DNA of 64,000 nt from Carposina sasakii (GCA_014607495.2 CP053153.1:14136001-14200000); one strand, 5' to 3'. Positions 36,901 to 43,902 are shown, numbered from the stretch's first letter. Numbers and translations: made by a program. The notes: generated by a model not told the origin, from the letters alone.

Positions 36901-38044
36901 TAAAAAAGCTTTTAAGTTTATTCGACACCTAGTTAATATATTATTTCCTTGTCCAATTTTTATTTAAGTTAACTTCAGTCTTATCAATGACGTGGAATCG
37001 ATTTATTATGTTGATGATTAGCGTAATTTATATGAGACCTTGAATCAGGTAGGAGCGATTCTAAAGTGTGAATTTTTAGAGAGAAAATGACCAAGTTGTA
37101 CTTAGTTTAATTTGTAATTTAAACAATAAACAAAATTAGTGTTGCTACTTAGAGTACGTTACAGACTACATGGTGTTATTGAAATCAAATTAATTAGCTC
37201 AGAAAATAACATTATAACTATATAATAACCCTGGGAAATATAAAAAAAAAAACTTCAATCCTCTCCAACGCCAATTTACAATTGCTTTTAAATAAAATTC
37301 TTAAACATACTAAATGCAAATAAAATTAATATTATATCTATTTAAATTATTCTCCAATCAAATCTTATTTCTTTTAAACATTTGTCTGTATTTATCTACA
37401 ATGAATTATATTAATGAGTCTGACTTGTAATATAGAAACCAGCATGCTATGTAAAATTTGTCTACTAAGGTTACGTTTAAATAATTAGTATTTTTAACTA
37501 TTTCTGATAATTGGCCACGTGGTGCCGGCCGAGTAGAATTCGTACCACCCCATGTCTGCACTTGGGTATCGTGCGAGGCGATTTAGGGTTTCCGAGAGGT
37601 GGGCAGCAGCGCCTCCCGTGTTGACAACATAGTCCAAAAATACAAACTGCGGTCACCAACCCACCTGCCCAGCGTGGTGACTATGGGCAAATACCCCCCA
37701 TGGCAGTCTTGTGGCGTGCCCTGGGGGAGGCCTACGTTCAGCAGTGGACTGCAATAGGCTGATAATGATTTCTGATTAAAAAAAAACATTTGTACGCCTA
37801 AATAGGCAGATTTTCGCGGACATTACCATTGTTTAAGACACCATACATTGTACCCGAAATCAGACAAATAAAATATTTCATTCATTCATTTACCGTAATG
37901 TCTTATATACACTGAAGAACGTTTAGTATCCAGTAAATTTCGAATATGCAGTGTTGAAACAAAATCTAGAAACTCACCATGTTTGCCATCAGCGGTGACC
38001 GCGGCCACCCATAGCACGAGCAGCCAGCCCCGCGCCCGCGCCAT
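826..38044 (-). CDS. unc-5: Netrin receptor UNC5, N-terminal (extracellular) part, six exons
   Basis: UNC5 is a single-pass membrane receptor for netrin that mediates repulsive axon guidance and cell migration. Joining 38044-37978, 32238-31666, 18993-18794, 14289-14211, 10525-10352 and 981-826 gives an uninterrupted frame of 416 codons plus one base. Domain order is signal peptide (about 1-18), acidic linker (about 24-112), Ig1 (about 114-212), Ig2 (about 214-306), TSP1 repeat 1 (308-364) and TSP1 repeat 2 (about 369-414). This Ig-Ig-TSP1-TSP1 order is diagnostic of UNC5. Motifs match vertebrate UNC5 as I remember it: LPMFLQEP at the Ig1 start, [19 protein letters not shown], then YLKKQF between the Ig domains. 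All introns have GT-AG ends, and five of the six visible splice junctions downstream of an exon are phase 1 (the one inside Ig2 is phase 0). Transmembrane, ZU5, UPA and death domains are missing because the gene leaves the window on the left. Family identity is very secure; the exact isoform is not. Confidence 0.97.
3095..3228. mobile_element. Short hairpin MITE-like element
   Basis: Two arms of about 55 bases are imperfect reverse complements. The left arm has TTTTTCCAAATGTC and then AATAAAGTTGATGCTGT. The right arm read in reverse has TTTTTCCAAACGTC and then AATAAAGTTGATGCTGT. They enclose a short loop. This is the shape of a small inverted-repeat transposon copy. Terminal target duplications could not be fixed with certainty. 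Confidence 0.7.
3649..3803 (-). mobile_element. tRNA-derived SINE family A, copy 1
   Basis: On the minus strand the body reads like a tRNA. It starts with a TGACCCGGTGGCTTAGTGG A-box region, has a GGTTCGATTCC B box (RNA polymerase III internal promoter), and has acceptor-like ACCCGG/CCGGGT ends. It is followed by ATTTTTTCCATTTCTTTATT and an AT-rich tail. About 50 bases of family-specific sequence precede the tRNA part. This copy lacks the far 5' extension seen in other copies. Confidence 0.8.
3890..4110 (+). repeat. Dispersed repeat family J, copy 1 (contains the hammerhead-like core)
   Basis: Shares with 62320-62555, in the same orientation, the order CCTGAxGATGCCACGG, then GTTGGCGAAACAT, TGCATGCTAGGTGCT/ACATGCTAGGTGCT, CAGATCCGAGGGTCAG and GGGCCCGGTGGTGGGCG. 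No ORF is present. It may be a fragment of a Penelope-like retroelement repeat, because that class is known to carry hammerhead motifs. This assignment is inference. Confidence 0.65.
3901..3945 (+). ncRNA. Hammerhead-ribozyme-like motif, copy 1
   Basis: Core order fits a type I hammerhead. Stem I 5' strand is TAATC (3902-3906). CTGATGA is at 3907-3913, the stem II arms GCCA and TGGC at 3915-3918 and 3926-3929, and GAAA at 3930-3933. A very short stem III (C3934 with G3937) is followed by the GTC triplet ending at 3939, where cleavage would occur. The stem I 3' strand GATTA is at 3940-3944. One unpaired T (3914) separates the core from stem II, which the canonical fold lacks, so activity is uncertain. 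It lies on the strand opposite to unc-5. Confidence 0.45.
4497..4760. mobile_element. Full-length foldback MITE, family E, copy 1
   Basis: Ends are TACAGGGTGTAACAAAAG and its near reverse complement, flanked by TA. The whole element of about 264 bases folds back on itself. Each arm of about 125 bases holds GGTATGTTAAG, CTATGTAAATAGCCC and CATGTTTATTTTT in the same order. It is non-coding, so it depends on a transposase encoded elsewhere. Confidence 0.8.
5207..5624. mobile_element. TIR (MITE-like) element of about 415 bp
   Basis: The left end AAGGCCTGGTTAAACAGAGA and the right end read in reverse, AAAGGCCTCGTCAAACAGAGA, are inverted repeats, continuing into CG-rich sub-terminal sequence (cgcgcggtaaaacg, cgctaacgccctgccgcg). 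A central palindrome CTCGCGAGTCGACTCGCGAG lies near 5364-5383. It is CpG-rich compared with its surroundings. An 80-codon ORF inside (5327-5569) has no recognisable domain. Confidence 0.65.
5790..6137 (-). mobile_element. tRNA-derived SINE family A, copy 2, with long 5' extension and duplicated end
   Basis: The tRNA-like body lies at about 5826-5900 on the minus strand, with the same A and B boxes as copy 1. Upstream on that strand is about 220 bases that also occur in the copy at 14851-15240. This is then preceded by another copy of the element's 3' end (6105-6137, containing TTTCCATTTTTTTATTAATA). The arrangement looks like a truncated tandem dimer, or an element with direct terminal repeats of about 30 bases. 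Confidence 0.75.
6905..7000 (+). repeat. Dispersed repeat family I, copy 1
   Basis: GTGTGTCAGACTC, then ACAAGTGGAGATCCGTGATC, GGGAAAGGGGC and TGATTTTATGCATGTATG match the inverse of 57050-57132. I recall this as a common lepidopteran SINE end, not checked against a database. Confidence 0.6.
8485..8660. repeat. Dispersed repeat family G, copy 1
   Basis: Shares CTAGAATACATCAGCTGCAT followed by CTCTTTACGTGCATGTCGTA with copies at 38720-38935, 19618-19690 (inverted) and 51105-51190 (inverted), and the later motif TCGGGAATACAGCCATG with 38720-38935. The family is unnamed here. Confidence 0.55.
10352..10525 (-). CDS. unc-5: unc-5 coding exon 5: first thrombospondin type 1 repeat
   Basis: A 174-base exon between TTTAACAG|TA and AACG|GTGAGT, phase 1 on both sides, encoding exactly one domain (residues 308-364). 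The Trp ladder WSSWGPW (311, 314, 317) is followed by Cys320, Cys322, the basic strand GGQRRTRTC (Cys336), the PLNGGASC stretch (Cys348), and Cys359 and Cys362. Six cysteines fit three disulfides. TSP1 repeats in UNC5 proteins are C-mannosylated at such Trp ladders. The first cysteine pair is close together (C-R-C) where many TSP1 repeats have C-x-x-x-C. The NGGA segment matches the same position in vertebrate UNC5. Confidence 0.97.
10526..14210 (-). other. unc-5 intron 4 (3.7 kb)
   Basis: Lies between the Ig2 and first TSP1 exons. No repeat family shared with other parts of the window and no coding motif was recognised. A stretch of moderate GC content at 12.5-13.1 kb could be a conserved non-coding element, but nothing in the sequence itself proves that. 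Confidence 0.75.
14211..14289 (-). CDS. unc-5: unc-5 coding exon 4: end of second Ig domain
   Basis: A 79-base exon between TCTACAG|GAT and TACG|GTAAGAA, entering in phase 0 and leaving in phase 1. It encodes [20 protein letters not shown] and then ALLSVY (residues 281-306). The D-x-A-N-Y-x-C motif is the canonical end of an I-set Ig domain, and Cys287 should pair with Cys238 of exon 3. The overhanging base forms a Val codon with exon 5, placing the first TSP1 tryptophan four residues later, the close Ig2-TSP1 spacing expected of UNC5. The exon was too short to appear as a long ORF and was found from motif and splice phase. Confidence 0.96.
14329..14700 (-). mobile_element. Old dispersed lepidopteran repeat, minus orientation
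   Basis: Read on the minus strand it has ACAGCTGAACCGATTTCTCT near one end and GTCCCGTGCAAAGCCGGGGT near the other. This is the layout of abundant non-autonomous lepidopteran elements I recall being attributed to Helitrons. An 85-codon ORF inside (14329-14586) runs through repeat sequence and has no known domain. Confidence 0.5.
14851..15240 (-). mobile_element. tRNA-derived SINE family A, copy 3, dimer-like
   Basis: Same structure as the copy at 5790-6137: a tRNA-like body (about 14886-14960), the 220-base extension, then a second element end that includes part of a second B-box region (15180-15240, minus strand). The B box in the second unit is mutated. Confidence 0.75.
16156..16303 (+). 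mobile_element. Retroelement tail, family D, copy 1
   Basis: Contains CTGTGGTCACCAACCCGCCT, GCCCAGCGTGGTGACTATGG, GGGGGAGGCCTACGTCCAGT and AATAGGCTGACGAAGACGAA. This 3' terminal sequence, ending in a gat/gaa-rich tail, recurs across the window. I recall it as the tail of an abundant lepidopteran non-LTR retroelement (RTE-like); the class was not checked. Confidence 0.65.
17299..17562 (-). mobile_element. Retroelement tail, family D, copy 2
   Basis: Minus-strand copy. Starting from the right end it has GCCGGCAGAGCAGAATTCGT and a CCCCATGTCTGCCCGTGGGT stretch, then the AGCGTGGTG core, and finishes in a (GAT)n tail at 17299-17310. It holds a run of ten Gs at about 17372. Confidence 0.7.
18794..18993 (-). 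CDS. unc-5: unc-5 coding exon 3: second Ig domain, first part
   Basis: A 200-base exon between CTATTCCAG|AT and TTGCAG|GTAGGT. It enters in phase 1 and leaves in phase 0. It encodes residues 215-280: the inter-Ig strand LKKQF, the strand [11 protein letters not shown] with Cys238, the proline-rich [10 protein letters not shown] turn, and the core tryptophan in VSWLKHGQP (Trp251). It ends at the [10 protein letters not shown] strand just before the DMANYSC motif of the next exon. The I-set Ig domain is split between two exons with a phase 0 intron inside the F strand region. Confidence 0.96.
19618..19690. repeat. Dispersed repeat family G, copy 2 (inverted fragment)
   Basis: CTCAGAGAATACCCGAGTTC, then GACATATACAGAAGGAGATG and TATTCTAG match 51105-51190 closely and the reverse complement of 8485-8540. 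Confidence 0.55.
19715..19942 (+). mobile_element. Helitron-like non-autonomous repeat, copy 1
   Basis: GTCTGTGCGTTTGTGCACGC, TGGCTGAACCGATTTCGATG, GGATAATTTCGACTTTTG and ending GAGTCGCGGGCGTCCACTA. It aligns with 26730-26936. Class assignment rests on memory of similar lepidopteran repeats. Confidence 0.55.
20351..21107 (-). pseudogene. Decayed copy of an insect transposon-associated protein gene
   Basis: On the minus strand, right to left, I can read an N-terminal zinc-site piece [14 protein letters not shown] (from 21107). Next comes [20 protein letters not shown] (from 20945), a stop, then [17 protein letters not shown]. The last piece is [20 protein letters not shown] followed by [20 protein letters not shown] and a lysine-rich tail ending at the TAA at 20353-20351. 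From memory these pieces occur in this order in an unnamed family of uncharacterised proteins common in insects and cnidarians, probably domesticated or transposon-derived. Here the middle is deleted and at least two in-frame stops (TAA at 20874-20872, TAG near 20614) plus frameshifts break it, so it is not functional. Confidence 0.7.
21895..22672. mobile_element. Possible TIR element of about 775 bp with nested SINE head
   Basis: GTAATGGAGCGTGC followed after nine bases by AGATTTATAG near 21898, and its inverse at the right (reverse complement of 22626-22672 has GTAATAGAGCGTGC and AGATTTATGG), form inverted ends. No ORF is inside. A family B-like SINE head lies at 22195-22256. Only one copy is in the window. 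Confidence 0.4.
22195..22256 (+). mobile_element. tRNA-derived SINE family B-like head only
   Basis: Contains the head sequence (GTAGTTGGTAGTGACCCTGC, then GCGCCATAGATCCTGGG). The sequence after it departs from the family B body, so this is a truncated copy or a related family with another body. It lies inside the TIR element 21895-22672. Confidence 0.55.
23038..23262 (-). mobile_element. tRNA-derived SINE family B, copy 3
   Basis: Minus-strand copy with the ACGGCCGATTGGTGTAGTTG head, a B-box region reading GGTTCGAGTCC and the same body motifs (GTTTCCGAGTCATGGATGTT). It is a little more diverged than the other two copies. Confidence 0.8.
26600..26936 (+). mobile_element. Helitron-like non-autonomous repeat, copy 2
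   Basis: Same core as 19715-19942 (CGGCTGAACCGATTTCGATG, GGATAATTTCGACATTTTG) and ends GTCGCGGGCGTCCACTAGT. This copy has a longer 5' part beginning ataataataaaaatgtaacg. The CTAGT terminus fits the CTRR-type end expected of Helitrons. Confidence 0.55.
27180..27925. repeat. Family E fragments with a direct repeat of about 58 bases
   Basis: At 27220-27306 are the two internal arms of a family E foldback (ACATGTTTATTTTT, then AAAAAATAAACATGTGGTTT). The stretch starting ACTTGCAAGTCAGGAATGAT and ending GTGGTTTCACGAAT occurs at about 27249-27306 and again almost identically at about 27864-27922. This is a recent local duplication or two related insertions. Confidence 0.7.
28765..28950 (+). mobile_element. 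Retroelement tail, family D, copy 3
   Basis: GGGTTTCCGGGAGGCGGGCA, GCCCAGCGTGGTGACTATGG, GAGGCCTACGTCCAGCAGTG and AATAGGCTGAAGAAGAAAGA. It is the same element as 37520-37770, 5'-truncated at another point. Confidence 0.7.
29835..29900 (+). mobile_element. Retroelement tail fragment, family D-like
   Basis: Only the last part is recognisable: AATGGGGGAGGCCTTTGCCC followed by AGCAGTGGGATACGATATAG. It is more diverged than other copies and belongs to a related subfamily. Confidence 0.5.
29999..30815. repeat. Mosaic tandem duplication, two diverged units
   Basis: Unit 1 (about 30003-30269) and unit 2 (about 30275-30812) share, in the same order, CCAAGAATTTCCCAATCGGC, ATCGGGCTCCTTAATAGCAT, CTTATGCGAATCAGG, TTTGGACATTTGATGAC and TTGAATAGAATGAATAAATT followed by GTGTAGAAAGGGAGTCCTAA. 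Unit 2 is about twice as long because it has extra sequence between the shared blocks. Short ORFs there (30436-30687 plus) carry no domain I know. Confidence 0.75.
31666..32238 (-). CDS. unc-5: unc-5 coding exon 2: acidic linker and first Ig domain
   Basis: A 573-base exon between TTTCAG|AT and GCAT|GTAAGT, phase 1 on both sides. Residues 24-112 are a low-complexity linker rich in Asp, Glu, His, Ser and Pro, with one possible N-glycosylation site (NTT, 26-28). Residues 114-212 form Ig1, the netrin-binding domain in UNC5 proteins, starting LPMFLQEP. It has Cys135 and Cys192 in the usual Ig positions. Cys147 (YFKCN) and Cys194 (TCTCYAWSS) are the extra pair typical of UNC5 Ig1. A fifth cysteine, Cys174, sits next to a glycosylation site (NVT, 175-177). 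The last base completes a Tyr codon with exon 3, giving the YLKKQF junction characteristic of the family. Confidence 0.97.
32239..37977 (-). other. unc-5 intron 1 (5.7 kb)
   Basis: Separates the signal peptide exon from the Ig1 exon. The only repeat recognised is a retroelement tail at 37520-37770, about 200 bp from the exon. The 32.4-34.3 kb part has somewhat higher GC content and few repeats, so it is a reasonable place for intronic regulatory elements, but no specific site can be supported. Confidence 0.75.
37520..37770 (+). mobile_element. Retroelement tail, family D, copy 4
   Basis: Longest plus-strand copy, from GTGCCGGCCGAGTAGAATTC through CACCCCATGTCTGCACTTGG to AATAGGCTGATAATGAT. 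It lies about 200 bases from the first unc-5 coding exon, inside intron 1. Confidence 0.7.
37978..38044 (-). CDS. unc-5: unc-5 coding exon 1: start codon and signal peptide
   Basis: Encodes 22 residues, [20 protein letters not shown] followed by KH, plus the first base of an Asp codon. Two arginines then a hydrophobic core ([10 protein letters not shown]) and an Ala before DG look like a secretory signal peptide cleaved near residue 18. The donor is CATG|GTGAGT, phase 1, and joins exactly to the phase of exon 2. The start is set by an in-frame TGA 12 bases upstream and by the absence of any other in-frame ATG. The exon is locally GC-rich compared with its surroundings. Because it is short and starts beside a probable splice acceptor, it is unlikely to be the transcription start exon. 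Confidence 0.9.
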
Positions 38045-38060
38045 CCTACTCGACCATCAC
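38045..38060 (-). promoter_or_regulatory. unc-5: unc-5 5' leader with probable splice acceptor and a 3-codon upstream ORF
   Basis: Directly upstream of the start codon, on the minus strand, TTATTGTTTTAG (AG at 38062-38061) looks like a splice acceptor. The exon would then begin GTGATGGTCGAGTAGG followed by the start codon. This leader contains a complete upstream ORF of ATG, GTC, GAG and TAG (38057-38046), ending one base before the main ATG and in another frame. In the main frame the leader has a TGA, so translation cannot start further upstream within it. If real, the acceptor means at least one non-coding 5' exon lies to the right. The acceptor is inferred from sequence only. Confidence 0.4.
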
Positions 38061-38719
38061 CTAAAACAATAACCTCTGTTTGAACACGGAACTTGGCTCA
38101 TGTTTACACAATACACATAGCTCGAATACTTCGACAGTTTTGTGTTTTGCTTGACGAGGCGATTGGTTAATGGGGTAATATACTTGATTAGTCTCATTTG
38201 TTAATTTGTATTGCGAAAAGCTGTTTGGATACGCTCATAAGTAGTTCCGTACCTAAGATTTTAAGCCATCACATAAGACCTTTTGGGATTATATTATTAA
38301 TTTTTGTTGAGAGCGATCGTCATAGGTAGATCAATTTTTTCGGTTTCTATACAAAATACATACATAGACACAATACTTATAGATATATTCTCTTTTCCTA
38401 TATTTAACAACATACTGTAGTACACTAGTCTGTCTGTGCTATATAGGTAAACCTATACAAAATGCTATTGAATTGGTCGTGTACTCGTAGTGGCTTTACT
38501 GTAGTCTTTTGATGTAAGTGAGAGTCGCAAGTAAGCAATTCTCTGGTCATACTCGTCTGTTCGTATAAAACCCTAGAAATTAAACACAAATGACTTAGGT
38601 ATTACGAAATCTTCCTAACCAAGGTGTTTCCCTTTCGTTGAATTAGTGATCGACAATGTTTTATCCAACACAAAATAATAGTAGCAATTGATTCTATTAT
38701 TCGCTACTAGGTTGTAGTC

Positions 38720-38935
38720 CTGTGCTGATGCTGGGTCTCACTATAATACATCAGCTGCATCTTTTTCCGTGCATATCGTAAGAGTCGACTAAGGAACTCA
38801 AGCATTACCTCCGACGATAATCTAGCAACTTGTCACTGATCATTTACATCTATTCCCGATATACTAAACGTGGCTATGTGATCTCCTTTAACTATGGCTA
38901 ACCCATTTCGGGAACATAGCCGTGGTGTATATGTA
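38720..38935. repeat. Dispersed repeat family G, copy 3
   Basis: Longest copy, with ATAATACATCAGCTGCATCT, CGTAAGAGTCGACTAAGGAA, ATCTAGCAACTTGTCACTG and TTTCGGGAACATAGCCGTGG. It overlaps the 8485-8660 copy in both halves. Confidence 0.55.
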
Positions 38936-40167
38936 AGTACTTATATTCACTACTATTAAACATTTAATCGGAAGTTTTCCTAATATCTATTCGCATCACA
39001 TAGCGACAATATACCAGGAAATATCACGATTTCACGTGTGATAGACAGACGAACACAATGCAATAGGTAAGTGTGTGTGTGCGCAGAAAATGTGCTTCCA
39101 GGAAAATGTACGAGTCTCTTGAGACACGGATGCATTACCATACAACGAAATCTGGTGAATACTAGATTGTGAAACGAAGATGGCGATAAAACTAGGGAAA
39201 TAAAAAAGCTTTTATCTTCCTCATGGTATGAAATGTTATGCAGATTGTAATGATAGTGGCAGAAATATAATCTGGACAAATAAAGGGCAAAGACATACAC
39301 AAAAACTAATACATCTTTAACGTATTCAGTTAAATGATACAAGACTATTATTTCATTTGCAAATCAGTGAAAACAGAACTTTATACTTAATCAAAACCTA
39401 AAATAATCTCATTTACCATAACCATTAGTCATAAAGAAAGTTGGAATATTTTAATCCATTATCCTACCTACCCCAATACCAATAAAGTTGACAGAGCTTT
39501 AATAAAAAGTAGAACGAAAACAAAACTAGAACTGCCTACTTAAAACGCAAAGCATGGCTGAAGCTCACTGCATTATTAGAGCAAGTTTCTTCTGCATTTC
39601 TATACCGCACTGTACCGAAACTAATTGGTCCCTTTAGGAGCGTTTTGGGAAAAAATAAACGACCGCATTTATGTGTTCGGTTAAGTAAAGATTGTGGTAG
39701 ACTTCGTAGGCTCGGAAATATGAAGCGATTATGTCTGGAACGAATCGAGGGTATGACGGATTGCCAACAGATGGGGGTTGGATTTTGAATTTTTATTCTA
39801 AAGAATTTAAGCCAATTATATAAGCGTTTAAATTTTGAAAGAATTATGTTAAATAGTTTGTCTAATATTGTCATATATCTGCTTATAATCCGTTAGAGTA
39901 GATGCAATTTAGTAAATATACTTCCAACTAATTCATAAATGCGTTCATGTTTAATTCATTTTTGAGTTGCGCCTCTCGTATAAGTACACATAAACTTTTC
40001 CAAAATTAATGTTGTCCGATTGTCTTAATTACATTCTCAGACAGATGTGGGTAGAAGCTTAATAGCGACAAAATAATTTCAGTACTACCCTCATCTTTGA
40101 TTCAATGGCTTTGGCAGAACTCCATCGACACTAGCAATGCCACCGCCCCGGGGCGGCAGCGATCAGT

Positions 40168-40272
40168 GGGGTGAGCACAAACCTTCTTACGCGGCGTAAC
40201 GCTAGCAAAATCTATGGGAATTGACAGTTTGACGCTAGCGTTACAGACTATCGAGAGGTTCGTGCTTACCCC
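40168..40272. mobile_element. Small inverted-repeat element, about 105 bp
   Basis: Ends GGGGTGAGCACAAACCT and AGGTTCGTGCTTACCCC are near-perfect inverted repeats. Inside are GTAACGCTAGC and GCTAGCGTTAC, a perfect inverted pair. The segment actatcgagaggttcgtgctta also occurs, inverted, inside the element at 5207-5624, so the two may be relatives. A 14-base palindrome CCGCCCCGGGGCGG sits just left, at about 40143-40156. Confidence 0.55.
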
Positions 40273-41174
40273 TCAGTTCGTTCGCGTGACCACGTTTTTT
40301 GCGTGTACACTATAAATAGTTATATCTAGCTAAAAAGACTTTATGGAACTGACTATTGTGACAGTGTTTTACTGATAGAAGATGCCTGAAAGCAATCGAT
40401 TGAAAAGGTTAGTAGTCTTGATGTTATTACTAATATATCGATTTCGCTGCGTTTATCAGTCCGCAGATTTACTTGCCTCCTTTTTTATTTAAGTAATACC
40501 TAATACAGTTACAATTTTGATTTCCTTTAAATATCTGCTGTTTTGACTGGCTGTTCGACAACATCGTTCTTTTGGGAATTGCTTAAGATGGAAGTTTTTA
40601 GCGTATTACATGCTAAGTGTGTACCTACTTTTTATATTTGTTGAACTACTAAAATTTTATAGTCTTGGAACAAATCAAAGGTAAGGTAAACGAATACGCA
40701 TCGTAAAATCAATATTAATTGTAGAGTACATACAATAGCGACCATTCTAAAACATACCTACGATAGACACTTAATTTACAGTTACACTATAAACAAGTAT
40801 TGTCCCAACAATAGTATAGAAACCATAGCAAAGCCACAAAAACTATCAGCGCCATAATCTCACACATAATAAATCATTATTGACAAAGAGTCGCACACGA
40901 TCAGAGTCAGACAATGTGGTATTATCCGTGTGCAAGTCATTAGACCAGCCGAGAAAAACAAATCTATCATTACAGAATACAACGTGGGAAAATCTGGAGA
41001 AATGACTGATGATGATACTGACATTCAATCAATGAAAATAGGAATGTAGGTAAATAATAATTTTCTAATTACGTAAAAGTAAACTAGTATTTCAATCTAT
41101 ACCATATTATAAGTTGTATGTATGACAAATTACTTTATAGTTGTAAAAATAGCGAAAGATTAAGCAGCTTCAAC

Positions 41175-41282
41175 TGACCCGGTGGCTCAGTGGTAAGAGT
41201 GCTGGCACGGAATGCAGAGGTCGTGGGTTCGATTCCCACCCGGGTGAGGAATTTTTTCCATTTCTTTATTAATAATTTTAAT
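41175..41282 (+). mobile_element. tRNA-derived SINE family A, copy 4
   Basis: Plus-strand copy with TGACCCGGTGGCTCAGTGG, an intact GGTTCGATTCC B box and the TTTTTTCCATTTCTTTATT tail. The tRNA part begins almost at the element edge, without the 5' extension. Confidence 0.8.
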
Positions 41283-42238
41283 CTATATTATACCATGCGC
41301 CAACGTTCTTGGAACGCGCTGTCATATAACGTTCTATGACGGCGTGTGCCAGGAGGGTTAGCGTATAGTATAGTAAGCTTAGACTATGGCTTAGATAGAA
41401 TATATCGAGCTCCTTAGGATCAGTTGTTTCATAAGCATAGCCGGCTGTAAGTGTAAATACGTCTCTCTGGTTATTTGATGTATTTGATGTACTAATCAAA
41501 TCCATTACATTTTAAAAATTCAAGTAAGGTTCTTGAAAGTAAAGTTAAAAACGCTAAAATATTGATTATTATTAAACCTGCGCTAGTTGCAACGCGCGTA
41601 TCTTGACGCCAAACCTTATCAAAGTAATCAAAGTTGGTGTTTAGGCGATATAATTTTAGCAGGTGTGACGCTTGTTGAAACTTTAGCAATATTATTAAAT
41701 GTAGGTACATTAATGAAAATACAGGAGCACAAAGTTATGACTAATAAATCATAGCAATTTAAGAAATCTAGCCTCATAAAAACAGATGAATTTACAGCTA
41801 CAAATCAATGTTTTCCAAAGGTGCAGAGATTGTTTCCAAAATGATTTATACTCGTAACATTCAAATATAATACGTTAATACTACCGACTTCATACTTCAC
41901 GAAACTTTTATGATCGATGCTCTGGTGTCATCCCATACCACGACCTCTTATACAAGAGAAATTCAACTTACAGCATTACAAGTAAGAGCAAACGTACTAA
42001 ACAATAATCGATTTCAAATTAGTAACTAAAATACAAACAGGATTTATTCGAGACGCGAGCTACTGAGCCAATAGACAAATTAGTTGAACAATCCAAACAT
42101 TAATTTGAATTACAGTAACTGTAAACTCTTTGTTTAATATTCTACTATTGGAGGGTACATAGACATAAATTTGTGTAGATGGTGATTTGAATACAGGGCG
42201 CTGTTTTTGTTCTGTTAGACGCAATTATAAGGTAAATT

Positions 42239-42495
42239 CGACGGCCGATTGATGCATTTGGTAGTGGCCCTGCCTTCGACGCCATAGGTCCTGGGTTCGA
42301 ATCCCGGTAGGTGCAAACATTGACATGATGAATATCGATGTTTGTTTCCGAGTCATGGATGTTTCTATACTTATCTATGTATTGATATACCGTTGCTTAG
42401 TACCCACGACACAAGACCTTAGGTATCTTAATGTGGGACTAGGTCAATGTGTTGTGAAGTGTGTGATTATTTATTTATTTAAAAAAATAATAGGT
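42239..42495 (+). mobile_element. tRNA-derived SINE family B, copy 1
   Basis: Begins GACGGCCGATTGATGCATTT with a tRNA-like head and a GGTTCGAATCCC B box at about 42294-42305. It continues for about 170 bases with the family body (CGATGTTTGTTTCCGAGTCA, then GTTGCTTAGTACCCACGACA) and ends in a TTATTTATTTAAAA tail. It is nearly the same as the copy at 45265. Confidence 0.8.
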
Positions 42496-43568
42496 ATAGA
42501 TCTAAGTAAGATATTTGAACGTTGATTTTCTGAAAGTGACTGTACTCTTTATATGTTTGAAATGGTTCTCATTTATGGACACGTTAGAATATATTTTTAA
42601 AATTCGCGAATAACGTAGATATTTGCTTATATTATTTCGTCACCTAGAAAAATCTATGTCTATGCTTGGGAGTAATCGAAACCTGTTTTGCTTTTACTCG
42701 TAATTGGAAATACAACTTGGGGATATTTTGAATTTGTCTTTTGAATTAATTACGGTCAAAAAGATTTTCCTGGAAATCAGGAGTTAATAAAAGCTAAGAA
42801 GATTATGTTTCTCTGGTAGATTGTTAATTCGGCTTGGAAAGTAAAAAAATAAACTATGGAGGTATCTTTCTCCAACTTTGTGACTACAAAATAAAATTGA
42901 ATTTCCATTTGATAGACTTTCAGAATTTTCTCTTACATTGACCTTTGTTCACTTATAACCGACTTCAAGTACTTTTAACGGCGACCAATCCTATAACACT
43001 GCTATAAAGTGCGTAATAGTCACTTTATAGGCAAGGAGTGTCGTCACATACGGTACTGCGTTTCATTCGAGATAAGTTTCCGTCGTGGCTTTAAACAAAG
43101 CTTTTGGTTTGTTAATTGATGATTCAAAGGCAATTAGCATTCGTTTAAAGAAATCATTGACGCCTGATCGTGACTCGGTTCTAATTTGGGCATGGAGAAG
43201 TACCTTATATGACTGTAAGTAAGTACTATAGAGGACCTTTAATTTAGTTAGTATTAACTAATAATAAAAAAACAACGTAATAGTGCTTACTTTCCAGGTT
43301 TACATAGGGATTTTCATATAATTACAAGATTCACCTATTCACTTTGGTTTTTACGCACTGTTTTACAGCTTTTATAGCTCAGTGTTAGTAAAAAAGATGG
43401 ACAATAAAGGGCGTAATAGTCAAGCAGCCCACTTTATAGGCAAGGAGCGTCGCATGGCATGGTACTGTATTTTATCCCAGATAAGACAGTTTCCGTCGTT
43501 AGTTACTGAGAGCAAATAAAGTTTAAGCTTGTACATGTTTATTATTGTTTTTATGTTTTCTAGTAAAA

Positions 43569-43880
43569 TACAGGGTGATTTTTGGTCGTCAACGTTCCCG
43601 AAAACTACATAACCTCCTCATCATCTCAATCATTTTTCTCCATGGAAGCATAGCTGGGAAGTGGTCCCCAAGATATTAGGGTCCAAAGTTGAGTAAATAG
43701 ACTGCGTTTTTCTGCATAAATTCACATGCAAGATTTTTTCACGAGAAATAATTACTATCTGTCTATGATAAAACTAGCATGAACACTGGACACTATAAAT
43801 TTCACCCGATCAAGAAATAAAAAATAAAAAATAAATTTACATCGTTTCCCAGCATTTTTTTTGGCATAAACTCTTTACCA
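43569..43880. mobile_element. TIR element, family F, copy 2, truncated at its right end
   Basis: Begins TACAGGGTGATTTTTGGTCG, then TCAACGTTCCCGAAAACTAC, the inverse of the right half of 46926-47306. It runs through AAATTCACATGCAAGATTTT and AGCATTTTTTTTGGCATAAA but lacks the far terminus. Confidence 0.65.
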
Positions 43881-43902
43881 TGTCTGTTACTTAAGTCAAT
43901 GG

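Noticed and set aside
38980..39342. Minus-strand ORF of 120 codons
   Set aside because: Tyr, Phe and His-rich, as expected from AT-rich random sequence; no domain recognised.
39536..39874. Minus-strand ORF of 112 codons
   Set aside because: No signal, domain or repeat recognised, no convincing splice or initiation context, and the length is within chance for a 64 kb window.
41175..41248. Functional tRNA gene with A and B boxes
   Set aside because: The same tRNA-like body recurs six times, always with the same non-tRNA tail, so it is a SINE. The anticodon stem does not pair well.
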